A stretch of 64,000 bases of DNA from Maribellus sp. YY47 (GCF_023111095.1 NZ_JALGYW010000023.1:17886-81885); one strand, 5' to 3'. Numbered from the stretch's first letter, positions 43,993 through 54,222 are shown. Notes: a model not told the origin generated them from the sequence alone. A program made the numbers and translations.

Positions 43993-45330
43993 TCAGCGTC
44001 GTTCGTGTTTCAGAATGGCCTCCCCAAACTTCCGGGTGATCTCAATTCCTGCATTTTTCAGAAACTCTGTGGGTAATTCGCCACCTGCAAAAATGTACAC
44101 CAGGTCGTTCTTCATTTCCATCGCTTTACCGTCCTCAAACTGAAGTGAAACATCTGTCTCGCCAATCGATGTAACATTTGAATTCAACAGCACTTCCAGT
44201 TTCTTTTCTGAAATAGCTTTTCCCAACAGCTCATTATTCTTCGATTTCAATCTAGAGAACGTTTCCTTTCTGTAAGATAAAGTGACTCGGTTTTGCGGGG
44301 CAAGCAACAGCGCCGACTCAACGGCAGAATCGCCACCACCTACTACCAGGATATCTTTGTCGGAAACAAATTCAGGTTCGAGCAAACGATAATATACCTT
44401 AGGCAAATCTTCACCCGGAACATTTAGTTTTCGAGGTGTGCCACGGCGCCCAATCGCCAGCAGCACTTTTTGCGCGGTGTATTCTTCTCCATTGTGGCAA
44501 AGCACTTTAAAATGACCATTTTGGATTTCGATCTTATCCACCTTTTTATTTTCATGAATGCTGATCCCGTTATCGGCAGTCACTTTTTCCCACAAATCCA
44601 GCAACTCGTTTTTATCAGTTTCAAATAACTTGACCTTCCCGTGAAGCGGCAGGTCCATGGGTGAAGTCATCACGATTTTTGCGCGGGGAAAGGAAGCAAC
44701 TGTTCCTCCCAGCGTATCCTGTTCCAAAGTCACTGTTTTCAGTTTCAGACGACGGGCTTCAAGCGTGGCAGAAATGCCTGCGGGACCTGCTCCAACCACC
44801 ACCAGATCGTATTCGGCTTTGCTTTCATACTGAATTCCCTTTGCTAGGTTATTGACAGCCTGCCTGCCCTGCTCCACCGCATTTCTGATCAGTCCCATTC
44901 CGCCCATCTCGCCGGCGATAAAAATTCCTTTTACATTCGATTCGAAATATTGGTTAACATGCGGCAGGTCGACTCCCCGTTTCTCGGTCCCGAGAAACAG
45001 CGAAATCGCCTGTGTGGGACAGGCATGAAAACAGGCGCCGTGCCCAACACAGCGGCTGGCGTTGATCACCGTTGCCTTTCCATTGCGAATGCCCAAAATA
45101 TCGTGTTCGGGACAGGCACGGATACAGGCACCGCTCTGAATACACGAATTTACATCCACCACCGGATGAAGCGAAACGGGCTCGTGCAGCCCCTCTTCTT
45201 TTGCCACACGGATCTTCTCCTCTACCCGCTTTGATTCACGCCTCAGCTTTCGAATGTAGATGTAAAGTACACCGATCAAAAAAAAGGCAACTCCTCCGTA
45301 AATCAATATTTTCTCCCAGAAACTTTCCAT
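43993..45330 (-). CDS. Membrane-anchored Fe-S flavoprotein oxidoreductase
   Basis: 445 residues. One N-terminal TM helix (about 9-27) is followed by a basic stretch, placing the rest in the cytosol. The ferredoxin-like region (63-104) holds CIQSGACIRACP and CVGHGACFHACP: in each, the second Cys of CxxCxxCxxxCP is replaced (Ser66, His97). The FAD domain begins VVVGAGPAGISA (about 177) and the NAD(P) domain has VVGGGDSAVESA; the thioredoxin-reductase CxxC is missing. AGEMGGMGLIRNA is typical of this family. It probably oxidises NAD(P)H and feeds the b-cytochrome encoded 3 nt upstream. Confidence 0.9.
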   Translation of the reverse strand: MESFWEKILIYGGVAFFLIGVLYIYIRKLRRESKRVEEKIRVAKEEGLHEPVSLHPVVDVNSCIQSGACIRACPEHDILGIRNGKATVINASRCVGHGACFHACPTQAISLFLGTEKRGVDLPHVNQYFESNVKGIFIAGEMGGMGLIRNAVEQGRQAVNNLAKGIQYESKAEYDLVVVGAGPAGISATLEARRLKLKTVTLEQDTLGGTVASFPRAKIVMTSPMDLPLHGKVKLFETDKNELLDLWEKVTADNGISIHENKKVDKIEIQNGHFKVLCHNGEEYTAQKVLLAIGRRGTPRKLNVPGEDLPKVYYRLLEPEFVSDKDILVVGGGDSAVESALLLAPQNRVTLSYRKETFSRLKSKNNELLGKAISEKKLEVLLNSNVTSIGETDVSLQFEDGKAMEMKNDLVYIFAGGELPTEFLKNAGIEITRKFGEAILKHERR

Positions 45331-45333
45331 CCT

Positions 45334-46260
45334 TTAAAAAATCCATTTGTAGCCAAACAACACAGCAACCATCACGTGAATGATCATGATCACCAGCATC
45401 ACCAGCGCAAAGGGAAGGTGCGCCACGTGCCAGTATCTTAGAAAATTCTGCATCGACGACAACCAAGCAATCCTCCGGTTCAAAATGATCTTTGACTTGA
45501 AAATACGAACCGCACTCCGAAGGTGTTTCCCTTTAATGTTTTTCGTTTTGAGTTCCTTCCTGAACTGCCTCACCAGTTTTTGTTCAAATACAAATCTCCG
45601 GCAAATCCGTACCAGGTAATTGACTCCCTCCTTTTCTCCTGCTTTGGCCACTGCCGCATTCATTGACGTAATTATGTGAGCGTCAATTTGGTGTTTGTTT
45701 TTTAACCCGGAAATAAGTTCCGATTCCATTGTGTTCAACTCATTCAAACTGAGCTCTCGCCCTTCGATGGTACGTGGTATCTGCAGGTAAATAAACCGTC
45801 CGATTACACCACTGAGAACCACCGCGACCATACTCCAAAAACTAACTGCTACCAGGCCGCCAAACTTAAAGGAAGTATGAAACAGCACCAGGATCGGCCC
45901 CAACGTGCACAAAAAAATATGGAATTCGAGCCAGTTACGAAGTACGCCCAGCCGCGATAATCTGCGGAAACGTTTCCGGGACATGTAGCCAAAAACACCT
46001 ATGATCATAAAAGCCGAGCCCACGATACCAATTCCGTGTCCGATCAGGCCGGTCGGTTTCAACCACTCGTGTCGTGGATGAACAGGCCGCTCGTGCAGCG
46101 GAGTCAGGTAATAACCCGACCCATAAAAAGCCAAGGAAAAAAATACAAGCAGGGTGACTGAGACCAATAAACCAAGGTAGATTTTATGTGCAATCCGTCC
46201 CATACTGCCAAGTTTGTTACAGTTAAATTTAGGCATATTCCTGTTTCTATATACGTTCAT
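45334..46260 (-). CDS. Membrane b-type cytochrome, first gene of the multihaem operon
   Basis: 308 residues with about five TM helices: near 28-48, 72-92, 112-130, 135-155 and 278-300. Candidate haem ligands sit inside or at the edges of helices: GHGIGI, LEFHIFL, LFHTSF, YWHVAHLPF and MIIHVMVAV. A charged cytosolic loop of about 110 residues separates helices 4 and 5. I do not assign a named family, though it resembles cytochrome b/DsrM-like quinol or ferredoxin-linked subunits. The start could be ATG 46203 (MGRIAHKIYLG), where the conserved part begins. Confidence 0.82.
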   Translation of the reverse strand: MNVYRNRNMPKFNCNKLGSMGRIAHKIYLGLLVSVTLLVFFSLAFYGSGYYLTPLHERPVHPRHEWLKPTGLIGHGIGIVGSAFMIIGVFGYMSRKRFRRLSRLGVLRNWLEFHIFLCTLGPILVLFHTSFKFGGLVAVSFWSMVAVVLSGVIGRFIYLQIPRTIEGRELSLNELNTMESELISGLKNKHQIDAHIITSMNAAVAKAGEKEGVNYLVRICRRFVFEQKLVRQFRKELKTKNIKGKHLRSAVRIFKSKIILNRRIAWLSSMQNFLRYWHVAHLPFALVMLVIMIIHVMVAVLFGYKWIF

Positions 46261-46481
46261 GCTCTGATAAAAAGTATTTTAGATCTTTTCCAAATTACTT
46301 CTCAAGCCACTACCAACCAGCGAGATCGATTTTCCCAAAGAACTTGTGCTGCTCAACAAAGCGGAGCAAAAGATTTCAGGCTTGTTTTAAAAAATTAAAT
46401 CGCCTGGCTAAAAATGTGCTTCGGAGCTGTCTATTCTCAAATGGAACATTAATTTTATGCAGACCAATAAAACCTATATCG

Positions 46482-48371
46482 ATGAAATATTATTTCCCAA
46501 TTTTGCTTTTTGCAATTATTACTCAAGTTTTTAGTACCCGATTATCTGCCAAAACACTGAAAGAGTCCGGCTTGATTCCGATTTCGTATGACGCTGTGAA
46601 GCTTCAGGGCTATCCTGGACAAAAAATCGACCTCTGTATTTCGGAACAAATAAAAAAGAGAGACGTTGAACACCTGGTGGAGCCGTTCCGGCACAAAACA
46701 GAAACCCGGCTTTGGCAAAGCGAATTCTGGGGAAAGTGGATGCTTTCGGCAGTAGCTGCCTGGAAATATACGCAAGATGAAGAGCTGATGAATATTATGA
46801 AAACTGCGGTTGATGGCTTGCTTGAAACGCAGCTTGAAAATGGATACATCGGAAATTATGCTCCCGAAAGTCAACTTACCCAATGGGACATTTGGGGCCG
46901 CAAATACAGCATGCTGGGACTAATCAGATATTATGAAATATCAAAGGACAGAAAAGCTTTAAAAGCAGCTCAAAAAGTAGCCGATCACCTGCTGACCCAG
47001 GTTGGGCCGGGCAAAAAAGACATTACCTACACCGGAAATTACCACGGAATGGCGAGCAGCTCGGTGCTGGAACCCATCGTTTATCTTTACAAGCACACCG
47101 GCGAGCAACGTTACCTCGATTTTGCAAGTTACATTGTACAACAGTGGGAAAACGAAGACGGGCCCAAACTTATCAGCAAAGCAGTGGAAGGCGTTTGGGT
47201 AAGCGAACGTTTCCCGCATCCCGATGTTTGGTGGAGCTGGGACAACGGACAAAAAGCCTACGAAATGATGTCGTGTTACGAAGGCTTGCTCCAACTTTAC
47301 CTGGTCAATCAAAATCCGAAATACTTAAAAGCAGTGGTGGATGTGGTGGAAAATATCATCAACACCGAAATAAATGTAGCCGGCTCGGGTTCGGCTTTTG
47401 AATGCTGGTACCATGGCATTGAAAACCAGACACGCCCGACTTACCATACCATGGAAACCTGTGTTACCATGACCTGGATGAAACTTTGCTACAACCTGCT
47501 GCAGGTAACCGGAGAACCGCATTATGCCGACCAGATTGAGAAAACATTTTACAATGCTTTGATGGCTTCGATGGAATACAACGGCAACGAGATTGCCAAA
47601 TACAGTCCGCTGGAAGGCCGCCGGCACGCCGGTGAACAACAATGCGGAATGCACATCAATTGCTGCAATGCCAATGGCCCGCGGGGATTTACACTAATGC
47701 CGGGATATTCATACATGACTTCGGGAAATACGGTTTTTGTCAACTTTTACTGTCAATCGGAAGCCCAAATTAAGCTTGCAGGAAACAACGAGATTATTAT
47801 CCGGCAAACCACCACTTACCCGGAAAGCGGTCGCATTACATTTGAAATTCAACCGGAAAAAGAAGCATCTTTTGAATTAGCCCTGCGAATTCCGGCATGG
47901 AGCGAGGAAAATTCACTAAAAGTGAATAACGAAAAAATTGACGGGATTGTAGCCGGAACCTACCAACGAATTAACCGCACCTGGAACAAAGGCGACAAAA
48001 TAGAACTTACACTCGACCTGCGGGGAAGATTGGTAAAAGAAGACGATTACCAGGCCATTATGCGGGGGCCGGTGGTTTTAGCCCGCGATTCAAGGTTTAA
48101 CGATGGCTTTGTTGACGAGGCCGCAATTATCCGAAACGAAAACGGAATTATAAATCTTGAACCGGTGGCCGATAAACCCAAAGATATTTGGATGGCTTTT
48201 ACTGCTCCGCTGGTGTTGGGAACCGATCTTGAAGGCGAACTGAGAGAACCACAAGCGATCCGCTTTTGTGATTTTGCATCGGCCGGAAATACCTGGAATG
48301 AACACACCCGCTACAAAGTTTGGATCAGGGAAACCCTGAATGCAATGAAAACCAAATACTCGAAATATTGA
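46482..48371 (+). CDS. GH127 beta-L-arabinofuranosidase family protein
   Basis: 629 residues. The signal peptide ends RLSAK (about 24). An (alpha/alpha)6 barrel carries the GH127 active-site pattern: YHTMETC (Glu and Cys ligand) and HINCCNANG (nucleophile Cys and neighbouring Cys), matching the zinc-thiolate Glu-Cys-Cys-Cys site known for HypBA1. A C-terminal beta domain follows. It is exported, unlike HypBA1. It probably removes beta-L-arabinofuranose from plant or algal glycans. The frame is open from 46344, but ATG 46482 provides the signal peptide. Confidence 0.9.
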   Translation: MKYYFPILLFAIITQVFSTRLSAKTLKESGLIPISYDAVKLQGYPGQKIDLCISEQIKKRDVEHLVEPFRHKTETRLWQSEFWGKWMLSAVAAWKYTQDEELMNIMKTAVDGLLETQLENGYIGNYAPESQLTQWDIWGRKYSMLGLIRYYEISKDRKALKAAQKVADHLLTQVGPGKKDITYTGNYHGMASSSVLEPIVYLYKHTGEQRYLDFASYIVQQWENEDGPKLISKAVEGVWVSERFPHPDVWWSWDNGQKAYEMMSCYEGLLQLYLVNQNPKYLKAVVDVVENIINTEINVAGSGSAFECWYHGIENQTRPTYHTMETCVTMTWMKLCYNLLQVTGEPHYADQIEKTFYNALMASMEYNGNEIAKYSPLEGRRHAGEQQCGMHINCCNANGPRGFTLMPGYSYMTSGNTVFVNFYCQSEAQIKLAGNNEIIIRQTTTYPESGRITFEIQPEKEASFELALRIPAWSEENSLKVNNEKIDGIVAGTYQRINRTWNKGDKIELTLDLRGRLVKEDDYQAIMRGPVVLARDSRFNDGFVDEAAIIRNENGIINLEPVADKPKDIWMAFTAPLVLGTDLEGELREPQAIRFCDFASAGNTWNEHTRYKVWIRETLNAMKTKYSKY

Positions 48372-48437
48372 TTTCCGAGGAAATAATGGTCTACCGTATT
48401 AATCAAGGATCACTGCGTTAAACGGGGTTGTTACAAG

Positions 48438-48481
48438 AATAAAGGGATTAAACCCAACGGCTCAATCCCTTTATTTTTTTT
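48438..48481 (+). terminator. Terminator of GH127 gene
   Basis: A perfect 12-bp stem (AATAAAGGGATT, 48438-48449, with AATCCCTTTATT, 48464-48475) with a T run on the plus side. Confidence 0.85.
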
Positions 48482-48506
48482 AATCTATTATTGATCTTTT
48501 TCAGTC

Positions 48507-49823
48507 TTATTTTGCCGAAGCAGAAGCAATTTCGCCTCCACCTTCCAACAGTATCTCGTCATCTTCCCATTTTATTTTATCCAGCTCGTTCATCATCGAA
48601 TCTTTCAAAGCGATGTAGCGCGGCATATTGGCTTCCTGCACCGGCTCAACCGGAGGTGCCTTTACTTTCAGCGGATCGACAAAACCACCGTTTTTCTGAA
48701 CCCTGAAATCGAGGTGAGGACCGGTGGCCAACCCGGTGGCTCCCACGTAACCCACCACGTCGCCTTGCCGGACACGGCTTCCGGTAGAAATTCCTTTTGC
48801 AAAGCCGGCAAGATGCATGTAGGTAGTTGTATAAACCGAGTTATGTTTGATCTTTAAATAGTTGCCGCCACCATTCGCCTGATAGGCTTTTGCAACAACG
48901 GTACCGTCTCCGATGGTCATCACCGGAGTTCCCTTGGGTGCCGCATAATCCACTCCCTGGTGAGGACGCCGAATGCGCAATACCGGATGCAAGCGGCTGT
49001 TCGAAAAATGCGAACTGATGCGCGAAAATTTCAGCGGCGATTTCAAAAAAGCCTTGCGCAGGCTTTGTCCTTTATCGTCGAAATAATCCGATCTATCTTC
49101 CTGATCAAATAAAAATGCAAAGTTAGATTCTCCATAATGGTCGAATTCGGCAGCATAAATGGTACCGATGCCGATCCGCGTGGAGTCCACAAAAATTTCG
49201 TCGTAAATTACCCGGAAACGGTCGCCCTTTTGAATGGCAAAAAAGTCGATCGTCCACGCAAAAATATCGGAAAGCTCAAGCGCCAGCATGGGGTCCTGGT
49301 TGTTGTCGATCATGGCATTCCAAAGCGAAGACTTAACTTCTCCCCTGGCAACAGTCCTGCGTGTTACCACGTCTTTCTGACTTTGGTAAATTCCCAGGGT
49401 ATCGAACAATTCAAAAATAGTATAATCGACCGCAGAATTCTCGTAAACAAAATAACGGGCCTCGTTCAAAGTATCGGCGGTTGAAAAAATAGAATATTTA
49501 CCACCACTCTTGATTTTCCGCACATCAAAAATTTCTTTCGATTTTCGGGCAATCTGATCGATGGTCGCCATACTCACGCCCCGCGCGTTTAAGATCTGGC
49601 TCAGGTACTCGTTGTTACGCACAATTCCGTCTTCAACACTAAAAGAATCAACCGGCAATCCGTATTTCAGAATCGGATCCTTGATGGTTGCCATGGTATC
49701 AACAACTACAGTTTCTTCTTTTGAAGACGATTTGGGAGCACAGGCATTCACCATTAAGATAACAACGGCGCCCATAGCTGTCATCCATCCTTTCCAATTA
49801 TTTCTCATCCTGCTAAGCTTCAT
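48507..49823 (-). CDS. M23 family metallopeptidase lipoprotein
   Basis: 438 residues from ATG 49823. An SPII lipobox (VNAC) lies near residue 28. An OapA/LysM-like N-region is followed by an M23 domain with HPVLRIRRPHQGVDYAAPKGTPV (zinc His and Asp), MHLAG and GPHLDFRV (HxD-like end). It is a cell-wall endopeptidase of the MepM/NlpD type, cutting peptide cross-links or activating amidases. The start was chosen because a TATTTTTG -7 box at 49830-49837 leaves no room upstream; ATG 49808 is also possible. Confidence 0.9.
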   Translation of the reverse strand: MKLSRMRNNWKGWMTAMGAVVILMVNACAPKSSSKEETVVVDTMATIKDPILKYGLPVDSFSVEDGIVRNNEYLSQILNARGVSMATIDQIARKSKEIFDVRKIKSGGKYSIFSTADTLNEARYFVYENSAVDYTIFELFDTLGIYQSQKDVVTRRTVARGEVKSSLWNAMIDNNQDPMLALELSDIFAWTIDFFAIQKGDRFRVIYDEIFVDSTRIGIGTIYAAEFDHYGESNFAFLFDQEDRSDYFDDKGQSLRKAFLKSPLKFSRISSHFSNSRLHPVLRIRRPHQGVDYAAPKGTPVMTIGDGTVVAKAYQANGGGNYLKIKHNSVYTTTYMHLAGFAKGISTGSRVRQGDVVGYVGATGLATGPHLDFRVQKNGGFVDPLKVKAPPVEPVQEANMPRYIALKDSMMNELDKIKWEDDEILLEGGGEIASASAK

Positions 49824-49829
49824 AAGTGG

Positions 49830-49837
49830 CAAAAATA
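49830..49837 (-). promoter_or_regulatory. -7 box of the M23 peptidase gene
   Basis: Minus-strand TATTTTTG (exact TAnnTTTG) 6 nt from the ATG at 49823; no clear -33 box. It implies an almost leaderless mRNA. Confidence 0.45.
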
Positions 49838-49940
49838 AGAAAACTTAAAAAAGGATAGTTTCATTGTGGAAACTTTCGAAAAAAGTGGCGTCAATAAAAC
49901 TATTTAGAATGAAAGGTTTTATGTTCAGTTCCGAATCAGG

Positions 49941-50819
49941 CTATAATTTGATATTGTCAAAACCTTTTCCGTAAACGCCCATCACGCTTCCCATGGAAAT
50001 AAATGCATCGGGATCGATTTGCTTAATGTAACGGAAAATGGCACCACTTTCCTTTTTGCGCACCACCGACATAATCACCTTCGAATCTGCTTTGGTGTAC
50101 CACCCTTTACCATCCAGTATGGTGACCCCACGTCCGGCTTCACGGTTGATGAACTCGGCAATTGTTTCATATTCTTTTGAAACGATGAACATTTGAGCCG
50201 AACGGTTAGCTCCACTCAGAAAGGAATCGAGCCCGTACGACATTACCCACATTACCACATAGCCGTAGACCATTTTATCAACCGATTTAAAAACGAGAAA
50301 AACCGAGCCGATAATGATAACATCGCACAGCATGATCACACGCCCGGGACTCACATTACGGTATTTATTCACGATCATGGCAATAATGTCGGTTCCTCCT
50401 GTACTACCGCCGCGCGAAAAAACAACGCCCAGCCCGGCACCACTAAGCATCCCCCCAATTACCGACGATAAAAACAGGTCGTTCACCAAAGGTTCTCTTA
50501 CCATATTTTCGAAAATGGCAAAAAAGGCCGTCAAAATTCCAATACTGTATATGGTTTTCATACCAAAATTGGCGCCCAGCACTTTAATTCCTATTAACAC
50601 CAACACTGCATTAATGGACAGGTAAGTAACACTCACCGGAATTCCGGTAGCATAGTACACCACCGCAGATACACCGGTGACTCCACCGCCAGTAATTTGC
50701 GCAGGAATAATAAACAATTCCCAGGCCATGGCGAACAAAAACAAGCCAAAAGTCATGATGGAATAATCCTGAATTATCCGGGCGAGATTACGGTTGGCTG
50801 CCAACATTTTTGTAAACAT
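49941..50819 (-). CDS. YitT family membrane protein (DUF161/DUF2179)
   Basis: 292 residues. The N-terminal part has about five to six TM helices with FIIPAQITGGGVTGVS and FSRGGSTGGTDIIAMIVNKY, the two repeated YitT signatures. The C-terminal cytosolic DUF2179 domain contains GRGVTILDGKGWYTKADSKVIMSVV. The function is unknown in general; some homologues are proposed transporters. No operon partner. Confidence 0.92.
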   Translation of the reverse strand: MFTKMLAANRNLARIIQDYSIMTFGLFLFAMAWELFIIPAQITGGGVTGVSAVVYYATGIPVSVTYLSINAVLVLIGIKVLGANFGMKTIYSIGILTAFFAIFENMVREPLVNDLFLSSVIGGMLSGAGLGVVFSRGGSTGGTDIIAMIVNKYRNVSPGRVIMLCDVIIIGSVFLVFKSVDKMVYGYVVMWVMSYGLDSFLSGANRSAQMFIVSKEYETIAEFINREAGRGVTILDGKGWYTKADSKVIMSVVRKKESGAIFRYIKQIDPDAFISMGSVMGVYGKGFDNIKL

Positions 50820-51017
50820 TGTTTAACTTTTTATGAGCTTTAATTTCGCCGCAAAAGAACACAGCAAAAACCGAACAAAAAGTGATGATTGTCAGGGATT
50901 TCGGGTTTAACGATAAATTAAAATTCAGGCTCAAACCATGAAAGTGAAACTCCAAAACAGAATTACATAATGATTCAATTTTTTTTGATCCGAAGTTGAA
51001 TTAATCTATAAGGGGAG

Positions 51018-51176
51018 ATGATGAATCAGGTTTCATTAATGTTTTTAGTGGTAATAAATTTCCGGCGTTCGCTTTTGCAAATTTCGGAAGAAGACCTGTT
51101 GGAAGGTGTAAAAATCGTTGGTTCGGTAGCCATTTACGAAAGAGTTAAAGAGGGAGCGGCAGTATTAAGTTTCTAA
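51018..51176 (+). CDS. Small ORF (52 codons) with Shine-Dalgarno and terminator
   Basis: The frame reads MMNQVSLMFLVVINFRRSLL at the start and goes on with QISEEDLLEGVKIVGS to end KEGAAVLSF. An AAGGGGAG sequence sits directly before the double ATG, and a strong terminator follows 24 nt after the stop. The hydrophobic start is too short for a sure TM helix. I do not recognise it; it could be a small protein or the C-terminal relic of a larger one. Confidence 0.5.
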   Translation: MMNQVSLMFLVVINFRRSLLQISEEDLLEGVKIVGSVAIYERVKEGAAVLSF

Positions 51177-51199
51177 CGAGCAGGTACTTTTCAATGATC

Positions 51200-51238
51200 A
51201 CTGCAATCATCGGAGTTGCCCGGTGGTTGCAGTTCTTT
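51200..51238 (+). terminator. Terminator of the 52-codon gene
   Basis: A 14-bp stem (51200-51213 with 51220-51233, two wobbles), a 6-nt AGTTGC loop, then TCTTTT. Confidence 0.8.
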
Positions 51239-51287
51239 TACAAAAATAATGAAAGCGCATTTTTCAGCTAGTTTACCCTCTCTCCTG

Positions 51288-51310
51288 TCTCTCCCTTACA
51301 AAGGGAGAGA
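51288..51310. repeat. Perfect 10-bp palindromic hairpin
   Basis: TCTCTCCCTT, ACA loop, AAGGGAGAGA. No U tract. A second GC-rich hairpin, CCTGCCT aaa GGCAGG, lies near 51382-51397. Both look like scattered intergenic repeats; the rest of 51239-51467 shows nothing else. Confidence 0.5.
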
Positions 51311-51467
51311 TGACTCGCCTGTGAAAATAAATACAGAAATGAATAAATAGACTTTTATCAAAGAACAAGTGACTTATCGTCCCTGCCTAAAGGCAGGCAG
51401 GCTTCCTTCTCGCAGGAAAGGAAAAGAGGATGGGTAAAAATAGATGACCCGAATAACTTTCGATATG

Positions 51468-51504
51468 AAAAAAGGACGATCCATTTTATACCGACCGTCC
51501 TTTT
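51468..51504 (-). terminator. Terminator of leuS
   Basis: A 9-bp stem (51470-51478 / 51496-51504) with a T run on the minus strand (51468-51473). Confidence 0.7.
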
Positions 51505-51526
51505 CTATATTTTGTTGGTTGATTGA

Positions 51527-54178
51527 TTATCCAACTGCGATGTTGATGATCTTTTTCGGAACATAAATAAATTTCCGAACCGATTTGCCTTCGATCCATT
51601 TTTCGGAACGCGGATCGCTCAAAACAGCTTTCTCCACTTCAGCCTGTGGCATATCAAGTGGTAATTCGATTTTAAAGCGCATTTTGCCATTGAAAGAAAC
51701 CGGGTATTCGTGAGTATCTTCCGTCAGTAAACTTTGATCTACTGCCGGCCAGGGTTCATAAGCCAGTGTTTCGGTATTTCCGTATAGCGACCATAACTCT
51801 TCTCCCATGTGCGGAGCATAAGGTGCCAGTATTTTGGCAAAAGTTTCGGCCGTAGCCTTGGTTACTTTTCCTTTTTTATAGGCCAGGTTATTAAATACCA
51901 TCAAAGCAGCAATGCCGGTATTGAATTTCAGGTTTTCAATATCCGACTCCACTTTCTGGATGGTTTGATGCAGCAATTTTGCCACTTCCATATCTTCCTC
52001 TCCATCCACAATATTTTCCGGGTTAGCGAAGAAACGGTAAACACGGGCGAGGAAGTTAAACACTCCTTTCACACCGTTTTCGGCCCACGGTTTACGTTCG
52101 TCGAGCGGCCCCATGAACATTTCGTACAAACGCAATGAATCGGCTCCGTAACGCTCAATCACATCATCGGGATTTACCACATTCTTCAACGACTTCGACA
52201 TTTTGGCCACAATCTGCCTCAGCTCTTCGCCGGTTTCAGTGTGGAAATATTTTCCTTCTTTTTCTTCCACCAAATCAGAAGCAACCTTGGCTCCGGTAGA
52301 AGTTTCGTAAGCAAAAGCCAGGATCATTCCCTGGTTGTACAACTTCTGGAACGGTTCGTCAGTTGAAACAATTCCAAGATCGAACAGCACTTTGTGCCAG
52401 AAACGCGAATATAGTAAGTGAAGTACTGCATGTTCTGCTCCACCTACATACAGGTCGACCGGCATCCAGTATTGTTCTTTTTTAACATCAAAAATCGAAT
52501 CCTCGTTCATCGGATCGATATAACGCAGGTAATACCAGCACGAACCGGCCCACTGAGGCATGGTGTTGGTTTCGCGGCGGCCTTTTCTTCCGTTTGTATC
52601 GGTTACAATCAGCCAGTCTTCAGCATTTGCCAACGGCGATTCACCCGTTTCGCTGGGTTTGTATTCTTCCAGATCGGGCAATTGCAAAGGCAGGTTTTCA
52701 TCCTCTACCAAAGTAACTTCTCCGTCTTCCCAGTGAATAACCGGGAAAGGTTCTCCCCAGTAGCGCTGACGGCTAAACAGCCAGTCGCGTAATTTAAAAT
52801 TAACGGTAGCTTTTCCGATTCCCTTTTCTTCGAGCCAGGCAATTACTTTTGCAATACCGGCGGTTTTGTTCAAACCATTAATATCAATGCCTGTTTCTGA
52901 ACTTGCCGAATTAATGTAGGCACCATCTTCGGTCCAACAAGCATTTCCGGCCAACACTTCGTCGCGGTTTTCCACATCTTTCGGATCCAGAATGCAGATT
53001 ACCGGAATATCAAATTCTTTCGCAAATTCAAAGTCGCGTGTATCGTGCGCCGGAACCGCCATAATAGCGCCTGTTCCGTAACCAGTCAATACATAATCAG
53101 CCACCCAGATCGGAATTTTCACATTGTTGATCGGGTTAATGGCATAACGACCGGTGAAAACGCCCGTTTTTTCCTTGGCCAGATCAGTACGGTCCAAATC
53201 CGATTTCAATGCAGCCGCTTTTACATATGCTTCTACTGCTTCTTTTTTATCGTCAGTTACGAGTTCGTTTACCAATTCATGCTCGGGAGCTACAACCATA
53301 TACGTTGCGCCAAACAAGGTGTCGGGACGGGTAGTATAAACACGCAGTTTTTTGCCCAGACCATCGATTTCGAAATCCACTTCGGCACCGGTCGATTTTC
53401 CAATCCAGTTCCGCTGCATATCTTTTACACCGGCGGGCCAGTCTAAACCTTCAAGGCCACTCAGCAAACGTTCTCCGTAGTGCGGAATACGAAGCAACCA
53501 TTGCTTCAGGTTTTTCCGAATTACCTGATGCCCGCATTTTTCGTGTGAGCCATCGGTTAAAACTTCCTCGTTGGCACAAACAGTTTTACACGAATCGCAC
53601 CACCAAACCTGTGCATTGTCGTAATAAGCCAGGCGTTTCTCGCTGATGTATGCTTGTACGGCTTCCTCTCCTTTTGATTTTACCTCTTCAGTAATCACCA
53701 ATTCAGAAATCGGACGGCCTTTTTGTTGGGTCTCGTCAAAATAGGTATCGTATAATTTTTTGAAGATCCACTGTGTCCATTTAAAATATTTTGGATCAGT
53801 GGTATTGATTTCGCGGTCCCAGTCGTAGCTCAATCCGATCGACTTGATCTGTCTGCGGAAATTATCGCAGTTTTTCTGGGTAGTGATTGCAGGATGCGTT
53901 CCGGTTTGAATGGCATACTGTTCTGCCGGAAGCCCAAAAGCATCGTATCCCATCGGATGCAACACATTAAAACCTTTCATCCGTTTATAGCGACTCAGGA
54001 TATCGGTAGCAGTATATCCTTCGGGGTGTCCCACATGCAAACCGGCTCCCGAAGGATAAGGAAACATGTCGAGGATGTAATATTTCGGTTTTGAAAAATC
54101 GTCTTCTGTCTTAAATGTTTTATTTTTCTCCCAATACTGTTGCCACTTTGGCTCAATTTCCGCGAATTTGTAATCCAT
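51527..54178 (-). CDS. leuS: Leucyl-tRNA synthetase
   Basis: An 883-residue class I synthetase. HIGH motif HVGHPEGY (about 47-54); editing (CP1) domain with [13 protein letters not shown] and [27 protein letters not shown] motif AKMSKSLKN; anticodon-binding C-domain. Zinc-knuckle-like CDSCKTVC is present in the insertion. Full length for the Bacteroidota form. A -7 box TATCTTTG lies 37 nt upstream. Confidence 0.97.
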   Translation of the reverse strand: MDYKFAEIEPKWQQYWEKNKTFKTEDDFSKPKYYILDMFPYPSGAGLHVGHPEGYTATDILSRYKRMKGFNVLHPMGYDAFGLPAEQYAIQTGTHPAITTQKNCDNFRRQIKSIGLSYDWDREINTTDPKYFKWTQWIFKKLYDTYFDETQQKGRPISELVITEEVKSKGEEAVQAYISEKRLAYYDNAQVWWCDSCKTVCANEEVLTDGSHEKCGHQVIRKNLKQWLLRIPHYGERLLSGLEGLDWPAGVKDMQRNWIGKSTGAEVDFEIDGLGKKLRVYTTRPDTLFGATYMVVAPEHELVNELVTDDKKEAVEAYVKAAALKSDLDRTDLAKEKTGVFTGRYAINPINNVKIPIWVADYVLTGYGTGAIMAVPAHDTRDFEFAKEFDIPVICILDPKDVENRDEVLAGNACWTEDGAYINSASSETGIDINGLNKTAGIAKVIAWLEEKGIGKATVNFKLRDWLFSRQRYWGEPFPVIHWEDGEVTLVEDENLPLQLPDLEEYKPSETGESPLANAEDWLIVTDTNGRKGRRETNTMPQWAGSCWYYLRYIDPMNEDSIFDVKKEQYWMPVDLYVGGAEHAVLHLLYSRFWHKVLFDLGIVSTDEPFQKLYNQGMILAFAYETSTGAKVASDLVEEKEGKYFHTETGEELRQIVAKMSKSLKNVVNPDDVIERYGADSLRLYEMFMGPLDERKPWAENGVKGVFNFLARVYRFFANPENIVDGEEDMEVAKLLHQTIQKVESDIENLKFNTGIAALMVFNNLAYKKGKVTKATAETFAKILAPYAPHMGEELWSLYGNTETLAYEPWPAVDQSLLTEDTHEYPVSFNGKMRFKIELPLDMPQAEVEKAVLSDPRSEKWIEGKSVRKFIYVPKKIINIAVG

Positions 54179-54214
54179 TGTATTTTATTGAAACTGATTC
54201 GAATAATTAGGCGG

Positions 54215-54222
54215 CAAAGATA
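54215..54222 (-). promoter_or_regulatory. -7 box of leuS
   Basis: Minus-strand TATCTTTG matches TAnnTTTG; the -33 is poor (TTTA at 16 nt). Confidence 0.45.

Noticed and set aside
46344..46481. Extension of GH127 upstream of the signal peptide
   Set aside because: Would bury the signal peptide; text is basic and unlike the family.
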